A stretch of 64,000 nucleotides of DNA from positions 174,973,690-175,037,689 of the forward strand of contig NC_039362.1 of NCBI RefSeq assembly GCF_003573695.1, in the 5' to 3' direction. The DNA is from Papaver somniferum (lineage: Eukaryota > Streptophyta > Magnoliopsida > Ranunculales > Papaveraceae). Positions 37,080-47,020 of the stretch are shown piece by piece; position 1 is the stretch's first letter; the number at the start of each line of letters is the position of its first letter. The position numbers were made by a program, and so were the translations under genes. The notes below the pieces were generated by a model. It made no database searches and was not told the DNA's origin. It worked only from the letters and a program-made list of their open reading frames with translations.

Positions 37080-38440
37080 AAACTACCCTTATTATAATAA
37101 ATATACTATCAAGGAATGTAAAAATGACCAAACTACCCTTATCCCAGAATCTAAGAAATGTAAAATGACCATATTACCCTTACTAGGAATTAGTGCAATA
37201 AATATCATAGAAACAGTTAAAATGACCATACTACCCTTATCGGAAATAAGTAAAGTAAATATTACAGATTGTGAAAATGACCATATTACCCTTACTAGAA
37301 ATAAGTCAATAAATATCATAAAGACAGTGAAAATGACCAAACTACCCTTATCAAAAATAAGTAAAGTAAATATTATAGACTGTGAAAATGACTATTCTAC
37401 CCTTATTGGAAGTAAGTGCTATAAATATTATGGAGATTGTCAAAATGACCAAACTACCCTTATTGGAAACAGGTGCAATAAATATCACACAGACGGTGAA
37501 AATGACTATACTACCCTTACTAGAAATTAATGAAATAAATATTATGGATACTATGAAAATGACCAGACTACCCTTATCAAAAATAAGTAAAGAAAATATT
37601 ACAGACTGTGAAAATGATTATTTTACCCTTACTGGAAATAAGTGCAACTAATATTATGGAGACTGTCAAAATGACCAGACTATCCTTATCAGAAATAAAC
37701 AAAGTGAATATTACAGACAATGAAAATGACCATACTCCCCTTATTGGAAATAAGTGCAATAAATATTATGAAGACTGTGAAAATGACCAGACTACCCTTA
37801 TCGGATATGAGTAAGTAAATATTACAGTCTGCTAAAATGACCGTTTTACCCTTAGGGGAAATATGTGCAATAAATGTTATGGAGACTGTCAAAATGACCA
37901 AACTACGCTTATTGGAAATAAATGCAATAAATATCACACAGATGGTGAAAATGACCCTACTACCCATACTGGAAATTAATGAAATAAATCTTATGGAGAC
38001 CGTGAAAATGACCAGACTACCCTTATTGGAAATAAGTAAAGTGAATATTATAGCCAGTAAAAATGACCATATTACCCTTACTGGAAATAAGTGCAATAAA
38101 TATTAAATATTATTTAAACTGTGAAAATGACCAGATCACCCTTTTCGGTTATGAATAAAGTAAATATTACATTTTGTGACTCTGTGAAAATGACCATTTT
38201 ACCCTTACGGGAAATAAGTATAATAAATGTTATGGAGACTGTGAAAATGACCAGACTACACTTATCAGAAATAAGTATAGTAAATATCACTGACAGTGAA
38301 AATGACCAAATTACTCTTATTAGAAATAAGTGCAATAAATATCATGGTGACAAAGAAAATGACCAGACTACCCATATCGGAAATAATCTAAGTAAATATT
38401 ATAGACTGTGAAAGTGACCATTTTGCCCTTACCGGAAAAT
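37080..38440 (+). repeat. Tandem array, about 56-bp monomers in alternating A/B dimers (left arm of fold-back)
   Basis: AAAATGACCA(T/G)A(C/T)TACCCTTA recurs about every 56 bp, roughly 24 times. Two monomer types alternate: one with AAGTGCAATAAATAT and GGAGACTGT, the other with AAGTAAAGTAAATATTACAG. This gives a ~112-bp higher-order unit. Fragments of every frame look open, but they are repeats. Confidence 0.9.
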
Positions 38441-39480
38441 GACCATTTTTTATAAGGGCAGTTTGGTCATTTTATAGTCTCCATGACATTTATTGATTTC
38501 TAATAAGGGTAATATGGTCATTTTTACAGTCTGTAATATTTACTTTACTTATTTCCAATAAGGGTAGTCTGGTCATTTTTACAGTCTCCATAATATTTAT
38601 TACATATGTTTCCAATAAGGGTAAAGTGGTTATTTTCATAGTCTGTAATATTTACTTTACTAATTTTTGATAAGGGTAGTTTGGTAATTTTCTTTGTCTC
38701 CATGATATTTATTGCACTTATTTCCAGTAAGGGTACTATGGTCATTTTTAGTCTGTAATATTTAATTTACTTATTTTTGATAAGTGTAGTTTGGTCATTT
38801 TCATAGTCTGCATGATATTTATTGCATTTATTTCCAGTAAGGGTAATATGGTCATTTTTACAATCTGTAATATGTACTTTACTTATTCTTGATAAGGGTA
38901 GTCAGGTCATTTTCATTTCTCCAGAATAATTATTACACTTATTTCCAGTAAGGGTAAAATAGTCATTTTCATAGTATGTAATATTTACTTTACTTATTTC
39001 CGATAAGGATAACATGGTCATTTTCACAGTCTCCATAATATTTATTGCACTTATTTCCAGTAAGGGTAAAATGGTCATTTTCACAGTCTGTAATATTTTC
39101 TTTACTTATTTCTTATAAGGGTTGTATGGTTGTTTTCACAGTCTGTAATAATTACTTTACTTATTTCCGATAAGGTTAGTCTGGTCATTTTCACAGTTTC
39201 CTTAATATTTATTGCACTAATTTCCGTTAAGGGTAATATGGTCATTTTCACAGTCTGTAATATTTACTTCACTTATTGCTGATAAGGGTAGTCTGGTCAT
39301 TTTCACAGTCTGCATAATATTTTGTTGCACTTTTTTCCATTAAGGGTAGTATGGTCATTTTAACAGTCTGTAATATTTACGTTACTTATTTCCGATAAGG
39401 GTAGTCTGGTCATTTTCACAATCTTCAGAATTTTTATTGCACTTATTACGATAAGGGTAGTCTGGTAATTTTCACCGTCT
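38441..39480 (-). repeat. Same 56-bp satellite in inverted orientation (right arm of fold-back)
   Basis: From about 38441 the same monomers appear as reverse complements (TAAGGGTAGT(C/T)TGGTCATTTT, GTAATATTTACTTTACTTA), roughly 18 copies to 39480. The switch point at about 38440 makes 37.08-39.48 kb a ~2.4-kb imperfect palindrome just inside the right CACTA end. Confidence 0.9.
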
Positions 39481-39930
39481 TCGGAAGAAGCAGATATGTC
39501 AAAGTCAAATTTCTATAAAGTCGTGACTTGTTGACTTGGTCTTGATCCTGTTTTCTAATAAGAAAATTAAAGAAAAAAAAGAAAAATGTATTTTGATTTA
39601 TATAAATGAAATATAATTGTTAGTTTGTACAAATGTGGGAAAATTAGTGACAAGTAAAATTCAAAGTGTTATAATTTTGGAGTTGTTTTAGATGTGTTGA
39701 AATATTTGGGTGGAATCATCACTTTGAATTATAATTATGATTGTCTGTAAAATTGTCAACAAATATTATTGTGACTAATAAAAGAATTTAATATTCCTAA
39801 TTATTATCACGAATACAAAATTTAATAACAGTTATAACTGTTGCAGGACTTATCACAGGTGTATCTGTGACTGAAAAATAAACTGTGACAGGTTGCACTG
39901 TTACAAAATCCTGATTTTGGTGTAGCGTCA

Positions 39931-42027
39931 TGAAGGCAGCATCTCTCTGAAATTGTGATTGTGGTGAATTGTGAATAGTGTTAGCTCAAGCAGCTGTAGA
40001 TATGAATGGACAATGGGGCAGTCATGATGGGTTTGCTGTGGAGCTCGATAAATCAGTAAGAAGGGGTTGGTTCTTCCGGTGAACGGAGCTGATGGACAAG
40101 GTATATACGCTGGGGAACGATGGCCTGAGAACATAGATGGTGACGAACTGCTGCGACTCTGGGATGACGTGAAGGAGAAAACGAAAACTGGCAGAGGATG
40201 ATAGTCAGTGAGTTTTCGAACGAGTGAAAGATGGGGTTCTTGTGGAGTTCGAAAGTGGAGAACTGTGATTAATCATCGAACCTGTGATTAAATGAGAACT
40301 GTGTATAGAGTTTGAACGTGAAAGTGGAGATGGGAGATGGATTCCAGGGTATTTTGGTTGCAACAACGAAGTTGGAGATGCAGGTGACAACTCAGTGGGT
40401 CATAGAATAAGGCGTTGGTGATGATTTGAGAGTCGAAGTATGGCTGCAGAACTAGAGTTGTCGATGGTGATAGGTGCTGCCGTTGACTGAGATGAATACA
40501 GCGATGGAGGATGGTTGCAGTTTCCGTGGGTAGCTTGGTGCTGAGATTGATGGTTCAGAAATGGAAATTGGCTGCAGTTGATGAAGTTGATCGGAGTTGG
40601 GAGACGTGCTGCTGGTAATGGTCTCTCAGGTGGTCACTGAATCGAAAGTTGCTCTGTGGCCATTCTCATGTTACAACAAGGATGTGGACTCGATTCATGC
40701 CAGAACTGGTGGAGCCCGATGAAGAAAATGGAAGCTTTGACGAGAAGACGCAAAGATGAATTAAAGACGGCCGGCCAGAGAAAAATGGAAGTGATGTTGT
40801 GATTGGAGTTGGTGCAGTTGTCTGAATTGGCGTGATGAAGTTTTATCAGCTGGGAATTCAGCTGAATCGTTTATTGATGCCCCTGGTAGCTCAACTGCGA
40901 GAGGCATTGCCACGATAATTCGAGTTGTGGAACTAGGAGATTAAGGTCTGTATGATGGCTGTAAACAATTATTATCACAGTGGTTGTTGTGGGAGCGATG
41001 ATACAAAGGGAATAATAGCATCGATTGGTAGAGAGGGAGATAACAAAGTGCTGGCTGTTTCCTTGAGATCGATGGGTTCCAGAAGTTGGTCAGAATCTGG
41101 TGTTGGCTCGAGTTTTGAGTGCAGTGAAAGGTTGAGCTGGAAAGCCAAAGTTCAAGCTCGAGGTGGTGTTGTGGTCCGCAGTAGTGGGTCTAAATCTGGA
41201 GCTACTAGTGGGCTGGACCTTGGCCGATGTTGCTAGGTCTTATTGTTATACTCGCAGCAGCAGACATATAAAAAGGAAGATAGAAGAACTTTGAGAAGGA
41301 GGCCGGGTTTTGAGAGAAGAAGGAAGGAAGGGAGGCTGCTGCTGTTGCGGCTTCACAGCCGTTTACGGTTTGAAGTTTTGTTTCAATTCCGTTTTTCGAT
41401 TAGCTATTGATTTTATTTGATATTTGTTTATGGCTTTTGAGAAAGCCATGGCTACCTGGATCCATATCAGGGTTTAGGCAGAAACCAATTCAATTGTGTG
41501 CTCCCTACGATGATATTTTTAATAATGATTTGATTGATTAGTATTTTCACTTCATATAGCTTGGTGTATAATTGTTCATGTGATTATTTTGATTGTTTAT
41601 GCTTTTCAATTGATATGGCGTGCTTGGGTTAAATTCTTTGACGTGATATGCTTTAGGATTGATAAATAATGTTTTAGAATCACTACCGATGAAGCGAAGG
41701 AATTTACAGCGGAGAAACAATATTTTGGAATTTAACATACTATCTTCCGAGACATGAAATCAATTTCAATATTTGTCTTGAGTAATATATAAAAATTAGT
41801 AGAGTTCACACAATTTAATTGGTGGAAACCGAAAACCCTGACAACCCGTTTTCATTTTGTTTATTGTTAAAATTATTATTTCATTTAGTTCTGAATTTCT
41901 CAAAATCTTTCAAACATCATCTTGTTGATTACTTAGTTTTTGGTATTAGTTGGTAGAGTATTTCACACTCCTTGTGGGAACGACCTGTACTTTCCATTGT
42001 CTATTAGTTAGACGTTGTGCACTTGCA
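39931..42027 (+). promoter_or_regulatory. Right part of the solo LTR with promoter-like TATA box
   Basis: About 2.1 kb, purine-rich up to 41.3 kb, without a convincing gene; the frame at 40952-41236 has no domain. CATATAAAAAGGAAG at about 41264 looks like an LTR TATA box. The stretch after it, with TTTGAGAAAGCCATGGC and CCTTGTGGGAACGACC, looks like R-U5. Confidence 0.4.
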
Positions 42028-43979
42028 GTATTTTATTGTAGGTTTCCCAACCTACCATCTATATGCTTTGGTTGAAAATTATGTGAAGCTTGATTTCGTG
42101 ACTGTCAATTGCTTCGTCAAAAGGTATCATGGTGAAACCGATACCATGCACTTCCCTTTTGGGGAGATGACCTTCATCCCTGATGATGCTCAGAACATTC
42201 TAGGCTTGAATGTTACCGGAAAATCTATTGCAGAAGGAGTTGAGTCTCTGGACCTAGAATGGTCGAAATTGCACGCTCTGACTAACAAGTTGTTTGGTTG
42301 GGACTACAAAACTTCTCTGGAGAGCTTTTATGAATCCGCGTCTGGTAAGATAAAGACAATCAAGTTGACGCTGCTTAAGAAGAAATTTGTAAACACAAAG
42401 CAAAGAAGTTTGGAGGATGGATGGGACCCAAAACAAATTCGTTATACTATCGCTGCATACCTGTTATACATCTTGGGCACTAGGGTATTCCCTGACACTA
42501 ATGGAAACAGGGTTAGTGCGAACTACCTTCAGTACTTGGATCCGTTGGAAGATGTCTATGGGTATTCTTGGGGCACCGCGGTAATGGCACATTTGATGAC
42601 GGAGATGAGAAGGGCCTCTAAGGCTAAAACCAACCAATTTGTCGGGAATTTCACTCTACTGCAGGTAATTTTGTTTTTAAATTTATGTTATTATGTATAT
42701 TGTTCACATGTACCCTTATCATGAACTTAGGAACTAAACTTATTGCTTCACCTTGGAATAGGTGTGGGCTTATAAACACTTCCCCATCTTGTTCAAGGAC
42801 TGGACCTCCTTGAAGATCAAAGACCTTCCCGAACCCGATACGCCTATAGGTAGGAGATACGAGTTCAACAATACTCCGAATCCCGGTAACATAGATCGAC
42901 TGATCGATATGAGATTGGCTTTGGACATGATGAGTTGTGTTCGACCCTTACAAGGAGGTTAGAGGAAACCGCCAAGTTTTGAGGTATGCTAACATTGCAT
43001 TCTACCATGGGTCGTTGTTCCACCCAAAAGGATACGTTATGGACAATCCTACACGTGTGATGCGCCAACTTGGATATAAGCAATTATCACATATCAAGAC
43101 GGACTCTTTTCAATGTTTTGTTATTGACCTTTCTCGGTACCTTTCAACTCCTAATCGGTTGCTTGTAGAGTATGATCCAAAACCGAATCCAACAGATTGG
43201 AGGGATAGGGAACCACGTCTTTTGGTAGATATTAGTCAGTGGGATAAGTGGGAGCTTGCGGAAAACGGTGATGATGTTGATGCCCACTACATGGAAGATT
43301 ACTTGCAATGGTCACATCCTTTTGTCGTCCGCCCGGATGACGTCCAAGTTCCATCCCAGAAACACCCTCCCGTTCCAACTGCCGCACTGGCACCACCTAC
43401 GATCGCCCAACTTAATAAGACCGTTGGATTGCTAGTAAGTATTGTTATTTACTTAGTCGTTTAATGTACACATCATCTTATATTAGCATATATATATACT
43501 AATTATGTGTTGTATGTATGAAACTAGCGACGTCGGCTTGGCAAGTTGAGGAAGCAGTTATGTTGAAAGTACGATGAACGAGAGGGGCTATCCAATGAAG
43601 AAGTGAAGGAAGTTGTGGATAAGCTTGATAAAATTGAAGAAACCGACCCTAGTGCAAGAGATTTGTTCGGGGAAATTAAGAAGAAACCTGCACAAAAGAA
43701 GCAAAAGACCAAGTGATTAACTATTTAGTTTTGTTTCTTTTTCTGGACGGTGGTTGTTACGTCTTGAAAAATTCCGAACTTGTTTTCGTTTGTACCTCAT
43801 GGTTAACTCTTTAGTTGTTTGGCTTGCTTTTATTTTATGTTACCTGGATTAAGAACATTTAAGCAGAATCCAGTTGTTTGGTTTATGTTGAAAAATGTTT
43901 AGATTTCTAGTGATTGCGTTATGTTGAACATGTTTAGATTTCTAGTGAAATGTTATTTTTGCAAGATTTATTTAGGACT

Positions 43980-44280
43980 GATGCCGGCATGGAAAAGCTT
44001 AGGTTCAACAACGCCGGTACTCGTTCCGGCATGCACGGAAATTACAGTTCATTGTCGGTTCCTCGTATCGGCAATGAAATGTTTTATAAAACCATACTGG
44101 AACTAGAAGATTAAAAATTTCATGTTCCTGTATAGAAATTGGAAGGTACCGGCATAGTCGTTTTTCTACAAGCTATGCCGGTTTTATGATTTTTTCCAAA
44201 CTTTCATAGTTGACAGAAAACCGGCACTGTAAGCTTGGTTGCTTCTATGCCGGCACTCTGCTAGTTTTGAGTATAAATCC
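43980..44280. repeat. CCGGCA motif array, intergenic
   Basis: GCCGGCA, GCCGGTA, TTCCGGCA and ACCGGCA in both orientations lie between the PMD gene and the convergent zinc-knuckle/GRF gene. Confidence 0.8.
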
Positions 44281-44392
44281 ATTTCAAACACTCTTTTATT
44301 TCATTCCTAAGTAGTCTATTACATTGGATTTGAAACTTTAAATTAAAACATGCTAAAAAACATAGAATGGATTACATTTGGTTAAAGATTAT

Positions 44393-44911
44393 CTATTTCC
44401 ATCCCTTTTCAACAATTGTTGAACCTTTGAGCGTTTCCCGAATCTGTTCGAAGACATCGTCCGGGATGGGGGTGTCAAGGATCATCTTAATTGGTTCTTC
44501 TTCTCTTTCAACATATTCCTTTACCTTCATATAACACCCATCACACCCATCGATAGGCTTGCATTGGCCCTTTTGGTTTTTTCTTGACTCTGCTAGTTCA
44601 ACATCTTTGTCAAACCATTGAAACTCATCGCACTTTGGGTGATTCAAACACCTTAGAAACATTCTTCCATTTTCATCATCATCAATTTTTGCAATCCAAA
44701 ACCGGCGTGTCCCATCACAGCTTCTACACTTTGAATAAATAAAAGGACAGTCCATGGCTAGATGAGAAGGTGACTTGCAAATTTGACACTTGCAATGATG
44801 ACTCTGTAAGAGAAGATTATATTAGTTATGTGTCATAGTAGTGAAGATTATATTGTTATTAATGTTTAATCTACTTACTTTGCAAATAGATCTAGATGAT
44901 GAATCTCCCAT
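44393..44911 (-). CDS. Zinc-knuckle plus GRF zinc-finger protein
   Basis: There are two exons: 44879-44911 (MGDSSSRSICK, donor GTAAGT) and 44393-44803 (acceptor CTTACAG), giving 147 residues with no lesion. Exon 2 opens with a CCHC knuckle CQICKSPSHLAMDC (C-x2-C-x4-H-x4-C). A GRF-type zinc finger follows: CRSCDGTRRFWIAKI, then NGRMFLRCLNHPKCDEFQWF. The C-terminus contains CDGCYMKVKEYV. GRF fingers bind single-stranded or branched nucleic acid (family knowledge). The gene lies within the giant MULE, convergent with PMD and divergent from the SANT-like gene, so it is probably an accessory protein of the element. Confidence 0.75.
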
Positions 44912-45079
44912 CCCTTGTGAAGCTTTAACCGTGCTTGCTTTCTTGAGAGAAGGATTTTTTTTATTTGGTGGGTGGTTTGTGTAGATTTTTCCCTAGGAAT
45001 GGGGAGTATTATATAGAAATGAATCATCAACGGTCTTATTTTTCAAAAAACTAGTCGTTTTTTTTTTAATCTCACAAAC

Positions 45080-45310
45080 GCCGGCGTAGTCGCTATTATA
45101 GATCCAATGCTGGTTCCGTGTAACGTCATTGATTATTGTTGTAAAACCATGCCGGTAATGGTTGCATATTTGGCCCAATCTCTGTAAAGAAATTCCCTTG
45201 TACCGGCATGATTATCTTATGGCAACACTGTACCGGTACTTGGTGCCGGCATCTTATATCAGAATTACTACAATGCCGGTTTTGGTGATTTTCAGAAAAA
45301 ATAGCCATTG
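45080..45310. repeat. CCGGCA motif array between two divergent genes
   Basis: GCCGGCG, GCCGGTA, ACCGGCA and TGCCGGT in both orientations sit in the shared upstream region of the GRF gene (minus) and the SANT-like gene (plus). Confidence 0.8.
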
Positions 45311-45469
45311 AGGTTTTTCTCTATATAAAGTAAGCTAATACTTGGACCCAAAAGTCCTAAAATGGTGTGTTCTTATATATCTCCTTGAGCCTCTTTACTT
45401 AGAAACCCTAAACCCTAGAATAATTATCTATAAATAGCTTAGTATAGTACCTAATCCCATATAAAACAA

Positions 45470-45956
45470 ATGACATCGTTCGACTTGAAGGAAGATTTAG
45501 CAATCACCGAAGCATGGTACGCCGAAACTCGTCCTTCAACTATAGATAACAGCATGCGGGATTCCATGTGGTTGAAGATTTTTAACAAATTTATTCACGA
45601 TTACGGTAACCCGAAAGGAAGAACTGCCAAACAAATCGAGGAACGACACGACATCATCCTACATGTGGTGGTTGAGTATCTAAAAATGAAACACCGGATC
45701 AATCATGCTACCCGCAATACATTGTCCCCTCAACAACTCGTAAGTATCTTTATGATTAATTCGACATAATCTACTCGTTTGCAAATTTTATGTAACAAAC
45801 AAAGTTTGTGTGTTGTTTTTGTAGCATGAAGCCGTGAAAAAGCGTTACTTACAAGAAACGGGGGAAGCATTCATGTTTGAAGGAAACGTCAACCATATTG
45901 TAACCAAAGTCACGGAGTACCACCAGCTGGGTGAATCGGAGACGGATTCTTCTTAA
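45470..45956 (+). CDS. Myb/SANT-like (Harbinger ORF1 / 'GST T3-like') protein
   Basis: Two exons, 45470-45739 (donor GTAAGT) and 45825-45956 (acceptor TTTGTAG), encode 133 residues without a lesion. The start MTSFDLKEDLAITEAWYAET, followed by SMWLKIFNKFIHDYG and GRTAKQIEERHDIILHVVVEYL, follows the Myb/SANT-like domain pattern (EDLAI..AW...W..I...F......R....I..R). It is shorter than typical family members and lacks the usual C-terminal linker. It lies inside the giant MULE and is divergently arranged with the GRF gene 0.56 kb away across a CCGGCA array, so shared regulation is likely (inference). It probably binds DNA. Confidence 0.65.
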
Positions 45957-46639
45957 GAAGATTGATAGTTTAGTGGTGTTTGCTTAGGTTTTTAGGGCAT
46001 TTGGTTAGGTATTTATTAAGGTTTTGTGGGTAGATCTCTATGTAAACCCTCACAATACTATAACTCGTCCAATAGAGTCGCCTAGGGGTTTAAAGGCTTG
46101 ATGCACGTACTAAGTGCATTCGTTGTTCCGTCGACAAGGATTACATTTGAAATAAATTAAATTTCCGGCATACTATGTTTACATAATTCCTACTCCGAGC
46201 AATTGCTCATAAAAGCTCCTCTTGTTCACAAGTTGTTCGGCCATCCTCGTTCTAGCATATCGGCATGGTGTGATACCTCTACTAACCTATGTGTCAAAGA
46301 TTCCTAATTGTTCTGTCACAGCATGATAGCCACAATTTCCATCTCCATCGACATCATCTGTATATACAATATACTCGCGAATAACCTCAGGAAATTGGTC
46401 TATATAAGACTGTATCTTGGTATGATAACTTCTAATTTTCCTACCTGTTATGGGATCCTTATACATCTTCATATTACCCTTTTCTAACTTGATTATATCC
46501 AAACCATCCTATGCAATCTCTACACTTGCACTGTCTTCGATATGTGATGGGAGTCCATACTTCCTAGGCCCACCCATTCGCCTTGGAACTAAAACTACAT
46601 CAACTTTGATATCACTTGGGTTTGTCACCACCTTTGCCT

Positions 46640-47020
46640 CGTCACCTTGTTGTTCTATGTCACTTGATGTTGATACCTTTGGAGACCTACCCCTTTTCCT
46701 TGGCACCTCCGCTAGATCGACTATGGGTATGGCTTCGGATTAATGCTCACCTTGTTGTTCTATGTCACTTGATGTTGATACCTTTGGAGGCCTACCCCTT
46801 TTTCATGGAACCTCCGCTAGATCGACATTGGGTATGGCTTCGGAATGTTCACCTTGTTGTTCTATGTCACTTGATGTTGATACCTTTGGAGGCCTACCCC
46901 TTTTCCTTGGAACCTCCGCTACATCGACTATGGGTATGGCTTCAGAACGCTCACCTTGTTGTTCTTTGTAACTTGATGTTGATACCTTTGGCGGCCTACC
47001 CATCTTCATTGGAACCTCCG
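46640..47020 (-). repeat. AT-hook coding tandem repeat (102-bp unit, 4 copies)
   Basis: Four adjacent copies encode VP(R/M)K(R/M)GR(P/S)PKVSTSS plus a Glu/Gln-rich spacer. The core GRP is the DNA minor-groove contact of AT-hooks. A degenerate fifth copy (VPNKRGRTRN) lies upstream in the protein. Confidence 0.85.

Larger units (their letters stand above)
28220..39930. mobile_element. CACTA (En/Spm-type) element, 11.7 kb, non-autonomous
   Basis: The termini are inverted. The left at 28223 reads CACTACACCAAATCCAGGAT and the right complement at 39927 reads CGCTACACCAAAATCAGGAT, with similarity continuing into TTTTGT(C/A)ACAG. The 3-bp TSD TCA is perfect (28220-28222, 39928-39930). The left subterminal region (28240-28760) repeats GTAAC/GTTAC and ACACGTGTC. 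No TNPD-type transposase is seen. The interior holds a nested hAT element, exon-like fragments on the minus strand, and three satellite-like arrays, one of them a fold-back. The right end has a substitution (CGCTA for CACTA). Confidence 0.88.
27765..42027 (+). mobile_element. Solo LTR (about 2.56 kb without its own nested insertion)
   Basis: The left part 27765-28222 starts TGATAAGCACGAAAGTGCCA. The right part 39931-42027 ends TGTGGGAACGACC...GTGCACTTGCA, a type of LTR 3' end I associate with large plant Ty3/gypsy (Tat/Ogre-like) elements. The two parts together form one TG...CA unit interrupted by the CACTA element. A promoter-like CATATAAAAAGG lies at about 41264. On both sides the interrupted PMD reading frame is picked up in register (SGL / YFIVGFP). 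No primer-binding site or gag-pol is present, hence solo LTR. A clean 5-bp TSD was not seen; only GT is shared at the junctions. Confidence 0.6.
26236..43716 (+). pseudogene. Plant mobile domain (PMD, aminotransferase-like) gene of the giant MULE, split and broken
   Basis: Exon 1 (26236-26384) encodes a basic Gln/Glu-rich start (MPPRKKTNAQSN). Exon 2 begins at 27094 (AG after ATATAG) and gives RSKAKEANKRKSK, a long acidic stretch and PKTLFGYKHSVGS near 27555; its donor is uncertain. A third segment, about 27669-27764, reads KDVCVCRNQAADSWKL and EECEEVQQIVMDSGL. The solo LTR follows. The frame resumes at 42028 with YFIVGFPTYHLYALVENY, FPFGEMTFIPDDAQNILGL and YLLYILGTRVFPD, to a donor at 42665. 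The next exon, 42762-43434, contains WAYKHFPILF. After a frameshift near 42930 come VFDPYKEVRGN and IAFYHGSLFHPKG. The last exon, 43528-43716, has a TGA at 43564-43566. The motif order matches PMD proteins (MAIN/MAIL1 relatives), a family common in transposons. Confidence 0.75.

Noticed and set aside
36391..37131. 246-residue minus-strand frame with a 27-residue repeat
   Set aside because: It is the by-product of an 81-bp tandem array (81 is divisible by 3) inside a CACTA element; no domain, and both strands show similar frames.
37165..39084. Numerous short frames on both strands with MKMT(I/K)LPL and VIFTV repeats
   Set aside because: They are translations of the 56-bp satellite in the CACTA fold-back.
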